DNA of 64,000 nucleotides from Periweissella cryptocerci (GCF_004358325.1 NZ_CP037940.1:2666001-2730000), one strand, 5' to 3'. Counted from the first letter of the stretch, positions 9,239-18,404 are shown. Numbers and translations: made by a program. Notes: a model not told the origin generated them from the sequence alone.

Positions 9239-9450
9239 GAACAATATTGACTGATGACAAAGAAGAGTACGGTAACTTTAGTTCAGAAAGTCGGCGGATG
9301 CTGTGAGCCGATCTAGAAAAACCTGAAAGACACTTTAGAGGTCCAGCTTAGCTGCGTTTCCCGCGTTAAGGGATGAGAACCAATTAAGGTGGTACCGTGC
9401 TCTTGAGCGCCCTTATTAGCATTTATTTGCTAGTAGGGGCGTTTTTTTCG
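9239..9450 (+). promoter_or_regulatory. T-box leader (Asp/His) of hisS-aspS
   Basis: The conserved T-box AAGGTGGTACCGTG is at 9386-9399, followed by a terminator stem (GCGCCCTTATTAGCA with TGCTAGTAGGGGCG) and a T run at 9442-9448. By alignment of the segment after the specifier loop with the two glycine T-boxes in this window, the specifier triplet is GAC (Asp) at 9329-9331. A CAC (His) codon overlaps it at 9331-9333. Uncharged tRNA would stabilise the antiterminator and switch on hisS-aspS. Confidence 0.9.
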
Positions 9451-9483
9451 TTTTTGCATTCGTAAAATAGAAAGGTGTTAAAG

Positions 9484-10812
9484 ATGGCTAAACAATCATT
9501 CCAAAAACCAAAAGGTACTGCAGATTTACTACCAGGTGAAAGTGAAAAATGGCACTACGTTGAAGAAACTGCGCGTCTGCTTTTCTCTGATTACCAATAC
9601 CATGAAATTCGCACGCCATTATTTGAAAGCTTTGAAGTTTTCTCACGTTCAGCGGGGGATACTTCTGACGTTGTTACCAAAGAAATGTACGATTTCCACG
9701 ATAAGGGTGACCGGCACGTTGCTTTGCGTCCTGAAGGTACAGCCGGAGTTGTGCGCGCATACGTTGAAAACAAATTATATGCACCAGAACAAGCCAAGCC
9801 TTACAAAGCGTTCTACATTGGACCGATGTTCCGTTACGAACGTCCACAAGCAGGCCGGATGCGTCAATTCCACCAAATCGGGGTTGAAGCTTTTGGGGCC
9901 GATTCAGCGGCTTTGGATGCTGAAGTGATTGCAATGGCGGTTGATTTCTTCCAAACGCTTGGTTTAACAACTTTGAAAGTGGCAATCAACTCACTTGGGG
10001 ATGCCGAAACTCGCGCTAATTACCGCCAAGCATTGATTGACTTCCTAGAACCACACTTTGATGAATTGAGTGATGATTCAAAGGAACGTTTACACAAGAA
10101 CCCATTGCGTGTCTTGGATTCTAAAGATGAAAAAGACCAAGAATTTGTTGCCGATGCACCATCAATTTTGGATTACTTAACTGATGACGCAAAAGCGCAC
10201 TGGGAAAAGCTCCAAACAATGTTAGATGCCTTGGGAATTGATTATGAAATCGACTCATCGATGGTGCGTGGCTTGGATTACTACAACCACACAATTTTTG
10301 AAATTATGACGAATTCAAAAGCACTTGGCCGTGGCTGGACTACGATTTCTGGTGGTGGTCGTTATAACGGGATGGTCGAAGAATTTGGTGGCCCCGAAAC
10401 TTCAGGAATCGGCTTTGGTATCGGACTTGAACGTTTGATGCTCTTGCTCGAAAATGAAGACGCACCATTGCCAGATGTTGATCCACTTGATTTCTACGTT
10501 GTTAATATTGGCGAAGAAACGGACGTTGAAGCGTTGAAGCTTGTTCAAGGAATTCGTTCATATGGTTATTCAGCTGAACGCGACTATCTTGACCGCAAGC
10601 CAAAAGCGCAATTTAAGTCAGCTGACCGCTTGAACGCGCGTTACGTAATTACGATTGGACCAGAAGAATTGGCCAATCAAACGGCTAACTTGAAGAATTT
10701 GGCAAATGGTGAAGAAGTTAAAATCACCTTGGCGCAAGTTTATACAGAATTACCAGATTTAGTGGATGATGGCGGCGACCAATTGGTTGAAGTTGAAATT
10801 GTTGAAGATTAA
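9484..10812 (+). CDS. hisS: Histidyl-tRNA synthetase
   Basis: 442 residues from ATG 9484 (AAAGG 8 nt upstream; an in-frame GTG at 9475 lies inside the ribosome site). Class II synthetase that charges tRNA-His. Motif 1 region [20 protein letters not shown] (first 20 residues given), motif 2 [20 protein letters not shown] with its catalytic Arg residues, the His-binding [15 protein letters not shown] block, and motif 3 [11 protein letters not shown] near 310-320. The C-terminal anticodon-binding domain ends in an acidic tail. It is cotranscribed with aspS under one T-box. Confidence 0.97.
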   Translation: MAKQSFQKPKGTADLLPGESEKWHYVEETARLLFSDYQYHEIRTPLFESFEVFSRSAGDTSDVVTKEMYDFHDKGDRHVALRPEGTAGVVRAYVENKLYAPEQAKPYKAFYIGPMFRYERPQAGRMRQFHQIGVEAFGADSAALDAEVIAMAVDFFQTLGLTTLKVAINSLGDAETRANYRQALIDFLEPHFDELSDDSKERLHKNPLRVLDSKDEKDQEFVADAPSILDYLTDDAKAHWEKLQTMLDALGIDYEIDSSMVRGLDYYNHTIFEIMTNSKALGRGWTTISGGGRYNGMVEEFGGPETSGIGFGIGLERLMLLLENEDAPLPDVDPLDFYVVNIGEETDVEALKLVQGIRSYGYSAERDYLDRKPKAQFKSADRLNARYVITIGPEELANQTANLKNLANGEEVKITLAQVYTELPDLVDDGGDQLVEVEIVED

Positions 10813-10893
10813 ATAAAAATTTTTACGTGCACGTTAAGCAAAAGGAAGTCATTTGGGCTTCGTTAAAGTAAATGAAATTATGAGGGATAAATT

Positions 10894-12702
10894 ATGAAAC
10901 GGACCACATATGCCGGTTTAGTTGACGAATCATTCGTTGGCCAAGAAGTAGTTTTGAAGGGTTGGGTACAAAAGCGTCGTGACTTAGGAGCATTGATTTT
11001 TATCTCATTGCGTGATCGCGAAGGAATCGTTCAATTAGTATTCTCTGAAGAATTCAGTGCGGATGCCTTGAAGGTTGCCGATGAAATGCGTTCAGAATAC
11101 GTCATCGAAATTCACGGGATGGTGAAGGCACGTGACGCCAAGGCAATCAATGCTGATATGAAGACGGGTAAAATCGAAGTTGAAGTTCACGAAGCTTCAA
11201 TTTTAGCTGAAGCCAAGACGACGCCATTTGAAATTGTTGATGGAGTTGAAGCTTCTGATGATTTACGTTTGAAGTATCGTTACCTTGATTTGCGTCGTCC
11301 AGAAATGCAACGCAACTTGAAGATTCGTTCAAAAGTAACAAAGGCCACGCACGATTTCTTGGATGAAGAGGGTTTCTTCGATATTGAAACGCCATACTTG
11401 GCTAAATCAACGCCAGAAGGTGCCCGTGATTACTTGGTACCTTCACGGGTTTACCCAGGTTCATTCTATGCATTGCCACAATCACCACAATTATTTAAAC
11501 AATTGTTGATGGGTGCCGGCTTTGATCGTTACTATCAAGTGGCACGCGCCTTCCGTGATGAAGACTTACGTGGTGACCGCCAACCAGAATTTACGCAACT
11601 TGATGTGGAAATGTCATTCATGGATCAAGAAGAAATCCAAGAACTCGTCGGTGCATGGGTTGCACGGATTATGAAGGATGCCATCGATGTTGATGTGCAA
11701 CCAGAAGATTTCCCAGTGTTGGATTGGGCAGAATCAATGGCACGTTTTGGTACCGACAAGCCCGACTTGCGTATCGCTTACGAACTTAAAGATATCTCAC
11801 CAATTGCCGCTAAATCAGCCTTTGGCGTGTTCAGTGGTACAATCGAAAACGGCGGGGTTGTAAAGGGGATTGCTGTCCCTGGTGGTGCCGACAACTATTC
11901 ACGTAAAGACCTCGACAAGTTGACCCAATACATCGAACGTTTCGGTGCCAAGGGACTTGCATGGGTGAAGGTGACTGATGATGGTTTCAACGGACCGGTG
12001 GCCAAATTCTTGAACGACCAGCACGATGAAATTGTCGCTGCGATGGACGCTAAAGTTGGTGACATCTTGCTTTTCGTTGCGGCCAAGGAAAAAGTTGTTG
12101 CTGGTGCATTGGATTACTTGCGTCGTCAAACGGCAGCTGACCTCAACTTGATTGATGAAAACAAGTGGGCATTTGCCTGGGTTGTGAACTGGCCATTGTT
12201 TGAATACCAAGAAGAAGACGATCGTTGGATTGCGGCCCACCACCCATTCACGATGCCTAACGTTGAAGATTTACACTTCTTGGACGAAGGCGAAGACCCA
12301 CACCAAGCGCACGCACAATCATATGATTTGGTCTTGAATGGTTACGAACTTGGTTCTGGTTCAATCCGTATCCACACAATGGACGTCCAAGAAAAAATGC
12401 TGAAGGCCCTTGGCTTCACTAACGAAGCAGCGCACGAAGCATTCGGTTTCTTGTTGGATGCCATGGAATTTGGATTCCCACCATTGGGCGGAATCGCCCT
12501 TGGACTTGATCGCTTGGCAATGCTCTTGGCTGGTCAAGAAAACATCCGTGAAGTGATTGCGTTCCCTAAGAATGCCTCTGCAAAGGACGTTATGAGCGAT
12601 GCGCCACAACCAGTTGCTAAACAACAAATTGTGACAGATCTTGGTTTGACAGCACCAGTTTACGCTGAAAATGCTGGTCAACCTAATATGGCTGAAGAAT
12701 AA
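10894..12702 (+). CDS. aspS: Aspartyl-tRNA synthetase
   Basis: 602 residues, a normal length for bacterial AspRS. An N-terminal OB-fold anticodon-binding domain ([20 protein letters not shown]) is followed by the class II catalytic core with [31 protein letters not shown] (motif 2), the bacterial GAD insertion domain, and [16 protein letters not shown] (motif 3). Lactobacilli lacking an AsnRS-type pathway can use a non-discriminating enzyme; that cannot be judged here. It is 81 bp downstream of hisS with its own ribosome site (GAGGG) and ends at a strong terminator. Confidence 0.97.
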   Translation: MKRTTYAGLVDESFVGQEVVLKGWVQKRRDLGALIFISLRDREGIVQLVFSEEFSADALKVADEMRSEYVIEIHGMVKARDAKAINADMKTGKIEVEVHEASILAEAKTTPFEIVDGVEASDDLRLKYRYLDLRRPEMQRNLKIRSKVTKATHDFLDEEGFFDIETPYLAKSTPEGARDYLVPSRVYPGSFYALPQSPQLFKQLLMGAGFDRYYQVARAFRDEDLRGDRQPEFTQLDVEMSFMDQEEIQELVGAWVARIMKDAIDVDVQPEDFPVLDWAESMARFGTDKPDLRIAYELKDISPIAAKSAFGVFSGTIENGGVVKGIAVPGGADNYSRKDLDKLTQYIERFGAKGLAWVKVTDDGFNGPVAKFLNDQHDEIVAAMDAKVGDILLFVAAKEKVVAGALDYLRRQTAADLNLIDENKWAFAWVVNWPLFEYQEEDDRWIAAHHPFTMPNVEDLHFLDEGEDPHQAHAQSYDLVLNGYELGSGSIRIHTMDVQEKMLKALGFTNEAAHEAFGFLLDAMEFGFPPLGGIALGLDRLAMLLAGQENIREVIAFPKNASAKDVMSDAPQPVAKQQIVTDLGLTAPVYAENAGQPNMAEE

Positions 12703-12716
12703 AAATATTAATTAGG

Positions 12717-12752
12717 GCTCAACATTGTTTTTTGAAATGTTGAGCTTTTTTT
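12717..12752 (+). terminator. Rho-independent terminator of hisS-aspS
   Basis: GCTCAACATT pairs with AATGTTGAGC, followed by seven T residues. A short family II repeat begins 14 bp downstream. Confidence 0.9.
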
Positions 12753-12765
12753 GCGGTCTATTTCG

Positions 12766-12934
12766 TCTGACGTGGAATTGAATAAATTTGGCCACTGCGT
12801 GTCGGTAGTTAGGAATAATGTAACTAGCGAAAGTAGTTACCAATCACAGGCTGAAGTAGCATGAAAAAACCACTGACAATAGAACTCAGTAATTGGATGA
12901 TTGAAAGGTACAGAAACGACAATCCCGCGCTAGA
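12766..12934 (+). repeat. Family II palindromic element, short form
   Basis: Left end TCTGACGTGGAATTG at 12766, right end CAATCCCGCGCTAGA ending at 12934. The central hairpin domain is absent: TTGGCCACTGCGTG runs into TTAGGAATAATG. At 169 bp it is the family II counterpart of the short family I copy at 5872-6093. The tail (AATAGAACTCAGTAATT and so on) matches the full copies. Confidence 0.85.
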
Positions 12935-13097
12935 AAAAATAACCATTTTTATTTGAATTTGTTTTGTTAATTGAGGGCGGGTTCGGTAAAAAATATCGGG
13001 TTAGTAAAAGCATTGTGCGATGCGGGCAGATATTTTTATGACTACTAACTTTGATCTTTTGAAATTGGACACAGCTTGAACAGCAGGCATGTACGTT

Positions 13098-13146
13098 AAT
13101 AAGCCGAATCTCTACCTTGCTAAGATAAGGAGAAATTCGGCTTATT
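13098..13146 (-). terminator. Bidirectional terminator-like hairpin
   Basis: AATAAGCCGAAT pairs with ATTCGGCTTATT; inner bases also pair. It lies beyond the 3' end of the RNase H-like gene on the minus strand. The stretch 12935-13097 holds no gene that I can support. Confidence 0.65.
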
Positions 13147-13186
13147 TTGTAGGCTGGACAATTTATGTCCCAGCCCCAATCGGTAT

Positions 13187-14140
13187 TCACTTTGCGATGA
13201 TTCTTTCGCCAGATCTCAATAATGTCGCATATTTGTTCAAATTATCATGAACAAATTTGTTGCGAGGGTTTTCGTGTGACGTAACTTTCATCCAGCGGAC
13301 ACTTGAAAAGAGTTGCAACAATTCATAAAGTTCAGCCCATAGTTCTTTATTGGTAATATTGGGACGTGGGGATGTGTTGTACCAATCATCAAGCTGAAAT
13401 GTGTTCACGCGCGTAATGAAATCTAGGCGATCGGTACAAATGGTTAAATTTTTGTGCCGCTTGTTGACAGGAATGGCGTTCAACCCAGCAATGATTGCTA
13501 GTAGTTCTTGCGTTGTGGAATTCGGTTCATATGATGCGGTAATTTCTACATCGCGTGCGATACCATCCATTAACATATAGCCTAAAATGCCAATTCCTTT
13601 TTCGCTCGAGTCACCATTTGAACCTTTACCGTCCGTGATAAGGAAGATAGTATTTGGGTTTGGACTTGGAATAGCTTCAGCTTGCGCTAAATCCGCTACG
13701 AATGGTTGCGATTTGATTTGCAACTCTTTGGCGTTTGCAATGCGTACTGAAGGCCGGAGCGAATGAAGCAAGGTGGTCGCTTTATGCATGAATTGCTTAA
13801 AGTTATTACGTTTTTTCTTATCACGTACGGTTAATTCATTTACATCAGCAATCATTGGTGATGCAGTTTCTTTAATTGGTTGCGATTTAGTCTCATTCAC
13901 CACTGCATGACCAGCGGCATCGCGCTTGATATTCGATTTGAAATTCGCGGACTTAACATACGTTGTAATCTGCTTATCAAGCCAAAGTTGAGCTTCTTTT
14001 TTAGTATCAAAACTAACTTGGGTTGCAAATGAACGCCCCACTATCCAAGCATTGCTAGGGGTTGGTAGTTCGTTTCTTTCGAATATGCCCTCGTGAGTTC
14101 CGTTAAATATTGCCATCCAATGTTTCTTTTTAGTGACCAT
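13187..14140 (-). CDS. RNase H-fold protein with extra N-terminal domain
   Basis: 317 residues. The C-terminal half (about 164-310) has the full RNase HI active-site pattern: Asp170 (LITDGKG), Glu212 (TTQELLAI), Asp237 (CTDRLD), His289 (TSHE) and Asp299 (FVHDN). The His-to-Asp distance of 10 equals that in E. coli RNase HI. RNase H cleaves the RNA strand of RNA-DNA hybrids. Residues 6-56 (KKHWMAIFNGTHEGIF, then FDTKKEAQLWL) resemble the small hybrid-binding viroplasmin-type domain found in front of many RNases H, joined by a long basic linker. The genome may also encode other RNases H; this one sits in an accessory-looking stretch. Confidence 0.8.
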   Translation of the reverse strand: MVTKKKHWMAIFNGTHEGIFERNELPTPSNAWIVGRSFATQVSFDTKKEAQLWLDKQITTYVKSANFKSNIKRDAAGHAVVNETKSQPIKETASPMIADVNELTVRDKKKRNNFKQFMHKATTLLHSLRPSVRIANAKELQIKSQPFVADLAQAEAIPSPNPNTIFLITDGKGSNGDSSEKGIGILGYMLMDGIARDVEITASYEPNSTTQELLAIIAGLNAIPVNKRHKNLTICTDRLDFITRVNTFQLDDWYNTSPRPNITNKELWAELYELLQLFSSVRWMKVTSHENPRNKFVHDNLNKYATLLRSGERIIAK

Positions 14141-14271
14141 GCCAAGCTCCTTCGTTTATTATTTCTGGAAATTATCGCTATCAGCAAATATACAAAGTAA
14201 ATCAAAAACTAGCGTTCGAAAAAAATTTAGGAAAGGGGAAGGTTAGTAATAATCTAAATTAATTAATTGCC

Positions 14272-14688
14272 TTAGTTGCTAAGATTATCTTGGTACTTTT
14301 TTAATTTATTGTACAAATTGCTATAGTCGTTAATGGAAACTAAAACAGTATCTTTAGTTTCGTCTGCCGGGTCGCTTATTAAAATGGGGGAGCCATCTTT
14401 GATGCGATTCATCACTTCAGCGAGATTTTCCGCCAAAAATTCAGGAGAGAATAGACGCCCGCCACCCCATGCTAGTTTTTCAAAGGTTCCATCTGACTTC
14501 AGCAAAGTTTTTTCTGGAAGTTGAAGGGCAGTAGGACCGGCCAGAAGCAGATTATGAACAGAAGATTCAAGCGCTTGCTCAATGGTTAGGTGCACACTTT
14601 CGGCATATGCGCTAACGATTGCGTATTGATCTTCTGTGAATTCGACAGTTAGTGTTGTTATTTGTTCGCTTTTGTTGTTATTAGTCAT
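14272..14688 (-). CDS. Ribbon-helix-helix / Phd-like regulatory protein
   Basis: 138 residues from the ATG at 14688, chosen because AGGAG lies 5 nt upstream. It overlaps the stop of the upstream gene by 8 bp, so the two are translationally coupled. Residues 10-50 (TTLTVEFTEDQYAIVSAYAE, then a helix-rich stretch) look like a ribbon-helix-helix DNA-binding unit. The C terminus (NLAEVMNRIKDGSPILISD, then DTVLVSINDYSNLYN) resembles the Phd/YefM antitoxin fold, where a VLVS-x-x-DY strand-helix is typical. A protein combining both would be unusual. Probably a DNA-binding partner of the XRE protein; the assignment is inference. Confidence 0.6.
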   Translation of the reverse strand: MTNNNKSEQITTLTVEFTEDQYAIVSAYAESVHLTIEQALESSVHNLLLAGPTALQLPEKTLLKSDGTFEKLAWGGGRLFSPEFLAENLAEVMNRIKDGSPILISDPADETKDTVLVSINDYSNLYNKLKKYQDNLSN

Positions 14689-15415
14689 TTTTCTCCTCAT
14701 ATTTCTTTGAGAGGGCGTGTATACGATTTTCTTCGTCTTGCATCAGCTGACACAATTTTTCTACAAATGCATCGTATGTTCTGATTTTAAAGGTTTTACG
14801 CCAAACTTCCGATGAAATATAAAATGTGGCATTCCTTTGGTATAGGTAAAATAGAAACTTGCACGCAGTATCACAGTCAACAAGTCCTGTTGAACGGAGG
14901 TCGAAACTGTAAATATAATTAAGACAATCGGTTGGGAAGAAGCTTGTTTTAAATGTATCAAATACTGTTTCTCCTTTTTGAATCCAAAAAGTACCGCCAA
15001 GTGGACTATAGCCGATTGTGATTTTTTCATTTATGAGAATGTCATGATATGGGTGGTATTTGGTTACTTTGTTTAGAACTTCTTTAAAATCAAGGGGATT
15101 AACAATGCCATTTGCACGCTGCTCTTTATAAAGGTTCACATATTTATTTGAGTAAATGAGAGCGTCATCTTCAATGTTGTGTTTGTAAATAATTGGCAAA
15201 TAGCCATTTTGTGGTATCAATATTTTTTCACGAATCTCCTCGGAGCTAACATTGGTAATTTCGGGCAGTTTGAAAAGTACATTATCTGGGATCGGTGTTT
15301 TACCATTTTCCATCCTACTGTATTGTACGCGAGAATAATTGAGTAACTCTGACATTTGATCTGATGTGAGATGCGCAGCAACTCTGGCATTTTTAATAAA
15401 AGTTGTTTTTTTCAT
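14681..15415 (-). CDS. XRE-family HTH protein with unknown C-terminal domain
   Basis: 244 residues, ribosome site GGAGG 6 nt upstream on the minus strand. Residues 1-60 form a helix-turn-helix of the XRE/lambda-repressor type (ARVAAHLTSDQMSELLNYSR, then QYSRMENGKTPIPDN). The remaining ~180 residues are rich in Tyr/Phe, contain four Cys or so, and match no family that I recognise. It overlaps the RHH/Phd-like gene, so they form a two-gene operon. Layout fits a toxin-antitoxin or regulatory pair, but no toxin motif is visible. Confidence 0.7.
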   Translation of the reverse strand: MKKTTFIKNARVAAHLTSDQMSELLNYSRVQYSRMENGKTPIPDNVLFKLPEITNVSSEEIREKILIPQNGYLPIIYKHNIEDDALIYSNKYVNLYKEQRANGIVNPLDFKEVLNKVTKYHPYHDILINEKITIGYSPLGGTFWIQKGETVFDTFKTSFFPTDCLNYIYSFDLRSTGLVDCDTACKFLFYLYQRNATFYISSEVWRKTFKIRTYDAFVEKLCQLMQDEENRIHALSKKYEEKND

Positions 15416-15468
15416 AATTTCCTCCGACTACATTTAACTTTATCGCAAATTACCAATGATGTCTGTAA

Positions 15469-15671
15469 CATGAATTTGATGCCTTTGGATGCTTAACGAT
15501 TGCTGTTATACCAACGTTTGATGCATATTATGAGCCACATTTTAGCAAATGTTGTAGTCAACCAAACGATGATGTTTCAATTATTTATGCCCGAGTTATA
15601 TGAGTGGGGGCGGTTGGAAGTGATAACTTATTCAGCCGTCATGTGCCCCGGATTGTCATGGATAATAGTTT
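15469..15671 (+). pseudogene. Possible gene remnant, interrupted by a stop
   Basis: An open frame reading TIAVIPTFDAYYEPHF and further to IIYARVI meets a TGA. It continues in the same frame with VGAVGSDNLFSRHVPRIVMD and ends shortly after. The composition is protein-like but there is no start or ribosome site and no family that I recognise. The stretch 15416-16099 as a whole looks like decayed sequence. Confidence 0.25.
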
Positions 15672-15793
15672 GTCAGGTAGTCGTGAAACTTGAAGATGCG
15701 CTGCAGTAACTAGTGTTTGATACCACAAGTATACAATAAAGAACGAGCCAATGCGAATTTTTGTTCTTGTGCGATGATACTTTTTAAAAAGCG

Positions 15794-15877
15794 ATGTTGA
15801 ATCCCGCTTTGGATTTATTAATATTTAAGAATGAGCAAGTCACGCTCGATACTGCATTGGCAACAACAGGCGAATAG
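15794..15877 (+). other. Short open frame, possible remnant
   Basis: A 27-codon frame from ATG 15794 (MLNPALDLLIFKNEQVTLDT, then ALATTGE) ending at 15877 next to the duplicated promoter segment. No ribosome site is apparent. Probably the decayed end of a gene. Confidence 0.2.
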
Positions 15878-15960
15878 GGGTCTATACCGGACTTGTAGTA
15901 AGCAATTTTAGTGAAGTATTACAGCTGTTTGGGGGGATACTAATGAACTTAACTGAGTTG
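15876..15960 (+). repeat. Duplicate of the 5' region of the 17665 gene
   Basis: From TAGGGGTCTATA to ATGAACTTAACTGAG this segment matches 17594-17680 at most positions. It includes the -10-like region, the AGTAAGCAATTTTAGTGAAG leader, the G-rich ribosome site and the first five codons (MNLTE). Confidence 0.85.
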
Positions 15961-16035
15961 CGGTCAGTATTTAAGCCTGCGCACACTACGCCGGATGTTA
16001 AGCCTAAATGTAAAGTTTATACGAACCTAAATTAG
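15943..16035 (+). pseudogene. Truncated paralogue start (30 codons)
   Basis: The duplicated leader is followed by MNLTELRSVFKPAHTTPDVK and ten more residues before a TAG. The first five residues match the membrane protein at 17665 and then diverge. A leftover of a duplicated gene is more likely than a real 30-residue protein, but the intact ribosome site means it could be translated. Confidence 0.4.
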
Positions 16036-16099
16036 CTATGAAAATGGCGCTTGCTTCGATATGATAAGTTCATGAGTTTAAACGAACAAGAGGGTTGAA

Positions 16100-16441
16100 A
16101 TGAACGAAAAACAAGCACTAGCCTTGCAGGAATTTAACCGCGCAAGTGAGTTGTTCAGCGTCTTGGCTGAACCAACGCGCCAACAAATAATTGTTTTATT
16201 AGGAATTGAGCATGCCGGGCTCAATGTGAAGCAGATTACCGCCGAAATGCGCTTATCACGGCCAGCGGTTTCACACCACTTGAAGGAATTAAGTCGGGTG
16301 GGAATGATTCAAGCAACTAAAAAAGGTACGGAAAATATTTATCAACTAAAACTGACTGAATCGTTAAATCAATTTGAATATTTAATTGATGTCATTCGGG
16401 AGTCGTGTAAGAGCGCAATTGCAGAAGAGGAAACATTATGA
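16100..16441 (+). CDS. ArsR-family transcriptional regulator
   Basis: 113 residues, a typical length for ArsR/SmtB winged-helix repressors. SVLAEPTRQQIIVLLG opens the fold, and the recognition helix region is RLSRPAVSHHLKELSRVG. No CxC metal-binding motif is present in helix alpha-3, so the signal is unlikely to be arsenic or cadmium. Stop overlaps the next start (ATGA), so it is cotranscribed with the oxidoreductase and probably autoregulates this operon. Ribosome site GAGGG upstream. Confidence 0.88.
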   Translation: MNEKQALALQEFNRASELFSVLAEPTRQQIIVLLGIEHAGLNVKQITAEMRLSRPAVSHHLKELSRVGMIQATKKGTENIYQLKLTESLNQFEYLIDVIRESCKSAIAEEETL

Positions 16442-17439
16442 AAGCACAACTAATTCGCCGTTATGGCAAAAATGAAAAAGTCATTATTAATGAAGTCGCC
16501 ATGCCGATTGTTGGCGACAATGACGTTCTAGTTGCCATCAAAGCCGCCAGTGTTAATCCTGTCGATTTTAAAACACGCAACGGTATGACCAAAGGTATCA
16601 TGAAAATCGCCTTCCCAATGACGATGGGGAATGATTTTGCTGGGGAAGTAACCGCAGTTGGGGCACAAGTTACGCAGTTTAAACTTGGTGATCGGGTTTA
16701 TGGGCGACCACGGACGACGCGCACTGGAACATATGCAGAATACATCGCGGTTAATGAGGCGGAACTTGCATTGATGCCCACTAACTTGAGTTTTGAAGAA
16801 GCCGCCTCGATTCCATTAGTTGGTTTGACTTCATATCAAGCGCTGACCGAACAACTAAACATTCAAGCGGGTGATAAATTATTTATTCCCAGTGGTGCCG
16901 GTGGTGTTGGTACAATCGCCATTCAAATCGCCCATCTGTTGGGTGCCCGCGTCGCAACAACTGCCAGCGAAAAATCAATGGCGACGCTAGCTCCATTTAA
17001 TCCAGAAGTGGTGATTGACTACCGGAAACAAGATTTTAGTGAAGTGCTGCACGATTATGATGCCATCTATGATACTCGGGGTGGTGATGACTTAGTCAAA
17101 AGTGTCAAAATTTTAGCGCCACATAAAGCTGTCGCAACGGTGGCGGGAATGCCTGATCGCAAATGGGCGCAAGCTGCCAAGCTCCCACTCAGCAAGCAGC
17201 TAATGATTGGGGCAATGAGTCGGAAAGCCACGCAAGCTGCTAAAAAAGCCCAAGCGGAGTATAAATTTTTCTTCATGCGCCCAAGTGGTGAGCAACTAGC
17301 TCAATTAACCACGTGGCTTGAAGCCGGCAAGATTGTGCCAGTAATCGACCGCGTTTTTGATTTCGCCGATGCCCAAGCCGCACTAGATTACGTCGAAGCA
17401 GGGCATGCACATGGTAAAGTGATTATTAAAATTAATTAG
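16438..17439 (+). CDS. NADP-dependent oxidoreductase, zinc-free MDR (quinone reductase) family
   Basis: 333 residues. The N-terminal GroES-like domain has SVNPVDFKTRNG and GNDFAGEVTAVG, followed by GDRVYGRPR. The Rossmann domain has PSGAGGVGTIAIQIA. The Cys cluster that binds structural zinc in alcohol dehydrogenases is absent, as in the quinone oxidoreductase/QorA-like branch. Such enzymes reduce quinones or alpha,beta-unsaturated carbonyls with NADPH. With the ArsR gene overlapping upstream, an inducible electrophile or redox-stress response is plausible, though that is inference. A weak hairpin at 17485-17530 follows. Confidence 0.88.
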   Translation: MKAQLIRRYGKNEKVIINEVAMPIVGDNDVLVAIKAASVNPVDFKTRNGMTKGIMKIAFPMTMGNDFAGEVTAVGAQVTQFKLGDRVYGRPRTTRTGTYAEYIAVNEAELALMPTNLSFEEAASIPLVGLTSYQALTEQLNIQAGDKLFIPSGAGGVGTIAIQIAHLLGARVATTASEKSMATLAPFNPEVVIDYRKQDFSEVLHDYDAIYDTRGGDDLVKSVKILAPHKAVATVAGMPDRKWAQAAKLPLSKQLMIGAMSRKATQAAKKAQAEYKFFFMRPSGEQLAQLTTWLEAGKIVPVIDRVFDFADAQAALDYVEAGHAHGKVIIKIN

Positions 17440-17593
17440 CAATACGAGGCCGTGGAGATAACGTAATCGACCCTTGTGCAAAGATAGTCCTGATTTTACC
17501 TTAGCTTTTTGTGAGGTAGAAATCAGGGCTATTAACGTGAGTTCACACGAATAAAAAGCAAACATGTTCAGTGTGACATTGGTAACGGCACGC

Positions 17594-17680
17594 AAATAGG
17601 TCTACAATGAACTTATAGTAAGCAATTTTAGTGAAGCATTACAGCTATTTCGGGGGAAATACTAATGAACTTAACTGAAG
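17594..17680 (+). promoter_or_regulatory. Promoter-leader of the 17665 gene, duplicated upstream
   Basis: A TACAAT -10-like box at about 17603, a leader, a GGGGG ribosome site and the first codons. The same block occurs at 15876-15960, 1.7 kb upstream, on the other side of the ArsR operon. Confidence 0.6.
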
Positions 17681-18213
17681 CGAATATTTCAATGCAAACG
17701 CTTTTTGAGCAACTGGAAAAGCGCCGTTTAAATCCCAAATATTATCAAGGCATCGCATTTCACGATAACAGTGCCATTGCAATTACACTTGCAGAATACT
17801 TTACGCCAAAATATTTGTACGTTGCCAAGCATATGAATAATTTTTCAAAATTACAACGTGGTTTCTCAACGGTAAACACAATGCTTGTTGTTCTGATTGG
17901 GTTGGGGGCGATTCATCAAGTGTTGCCAGCAATAATAGTTGGCATTGTGCTATTGGGGAGTGAATATATCTATCGTATGGGACTACTGGTAACCCGTAAT
18001 TCCAAGACGCCACTGAGTTACCACGAATTCAATTTATTGTTACAACATTATGATGAGTATCAGCAATTATCAGACGAAGCGATGGTTTCAACTTTAGCTA
18101 ACGAACTACTGGAAGCAAACAAGCAACAGCGGAGCTTCCAAAAAACGGAAATTATCCGAAATAATATGGCGCGCCATACTAAAAGCATGGTTTCGCGCTA
18201 CGACAAAATTTAA
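17665..18213 (+). CDS. Hypothetical membrane protein, 182 aa
   Basis: Two adjacent hydrophobic segments at about residues 70-105 (STVNTMLVVLIGLGAI, then VLPAIIVGIVLLGSEYIY) form a probable helical hairpin in the membrane. Both flanks are charged and cytoplasm-like. The C-terminal half is helical and polar. No family recognised. The start is fixed by GGGGG 9 nt upstream. A copy of its 5' region lies at 15876-15960. Confidence 0.7.
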   Translation: MNLTEANISMQTLFEQLEKRRLNPKYYQGIAFHDNSAIAITLAEYFTPKYLYVAKHMNNFSKLQRGFSTVNTMLVVLIGLGAIHQVLPAIIVGIVLLGSEYIYRMGLLVTRNSKTPLSYHEFNLLLQHYDEYQQLSDEAMVSTLANELLEANKQQRSFQKTEIIRNNMARHTKSMVSRYDKI

Positions 18214-18331
18214 AGATTACGAATATTTGTTGATAAGAAAGATTAATGTCGCTGAGACTATGCGGTGGTATTTTTGCTAGATTCACATTTTTGTCTGTTA
18301 ATTGTATGTTATGATACACTCGTAACATATA

Positions 18332-18404
18332 TCTGGGGTGCCACTCGGCTGAGATAATACCCATTGAACCTGGTGGCTAAAACCGGCGTAGGAAGATATT
18401 AGCG
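18332..18404 (+). ncRNA. TPP riboswitch (THI element)
   Basis: The conserved aptamer parts are in order: GGGGTGCC, GGCTGAGA, ATACCC, GAACCTG, and ACCGGCGTAGGAAGAT. It binds thiamine pyrophosphate. A nine-base segment of the aptamer (CATTGAACC, 18362-18370) is exactly complementary to GGTTCAATG at 18426-18434, and AGCGA at 18401 can pair with TCGCT before the T run at 18458. Together these suggest a transcription-termination switch. It controls the thiamine-binding protein gene just downstream. Confidence 0.93.

Noticed and set aside
17485..17530. Terminator after the oxidoreductase gene
   Set aside because: CCTGATTT/AAATCAGG pairs well but is not followed by a T run; kept only as a comment.
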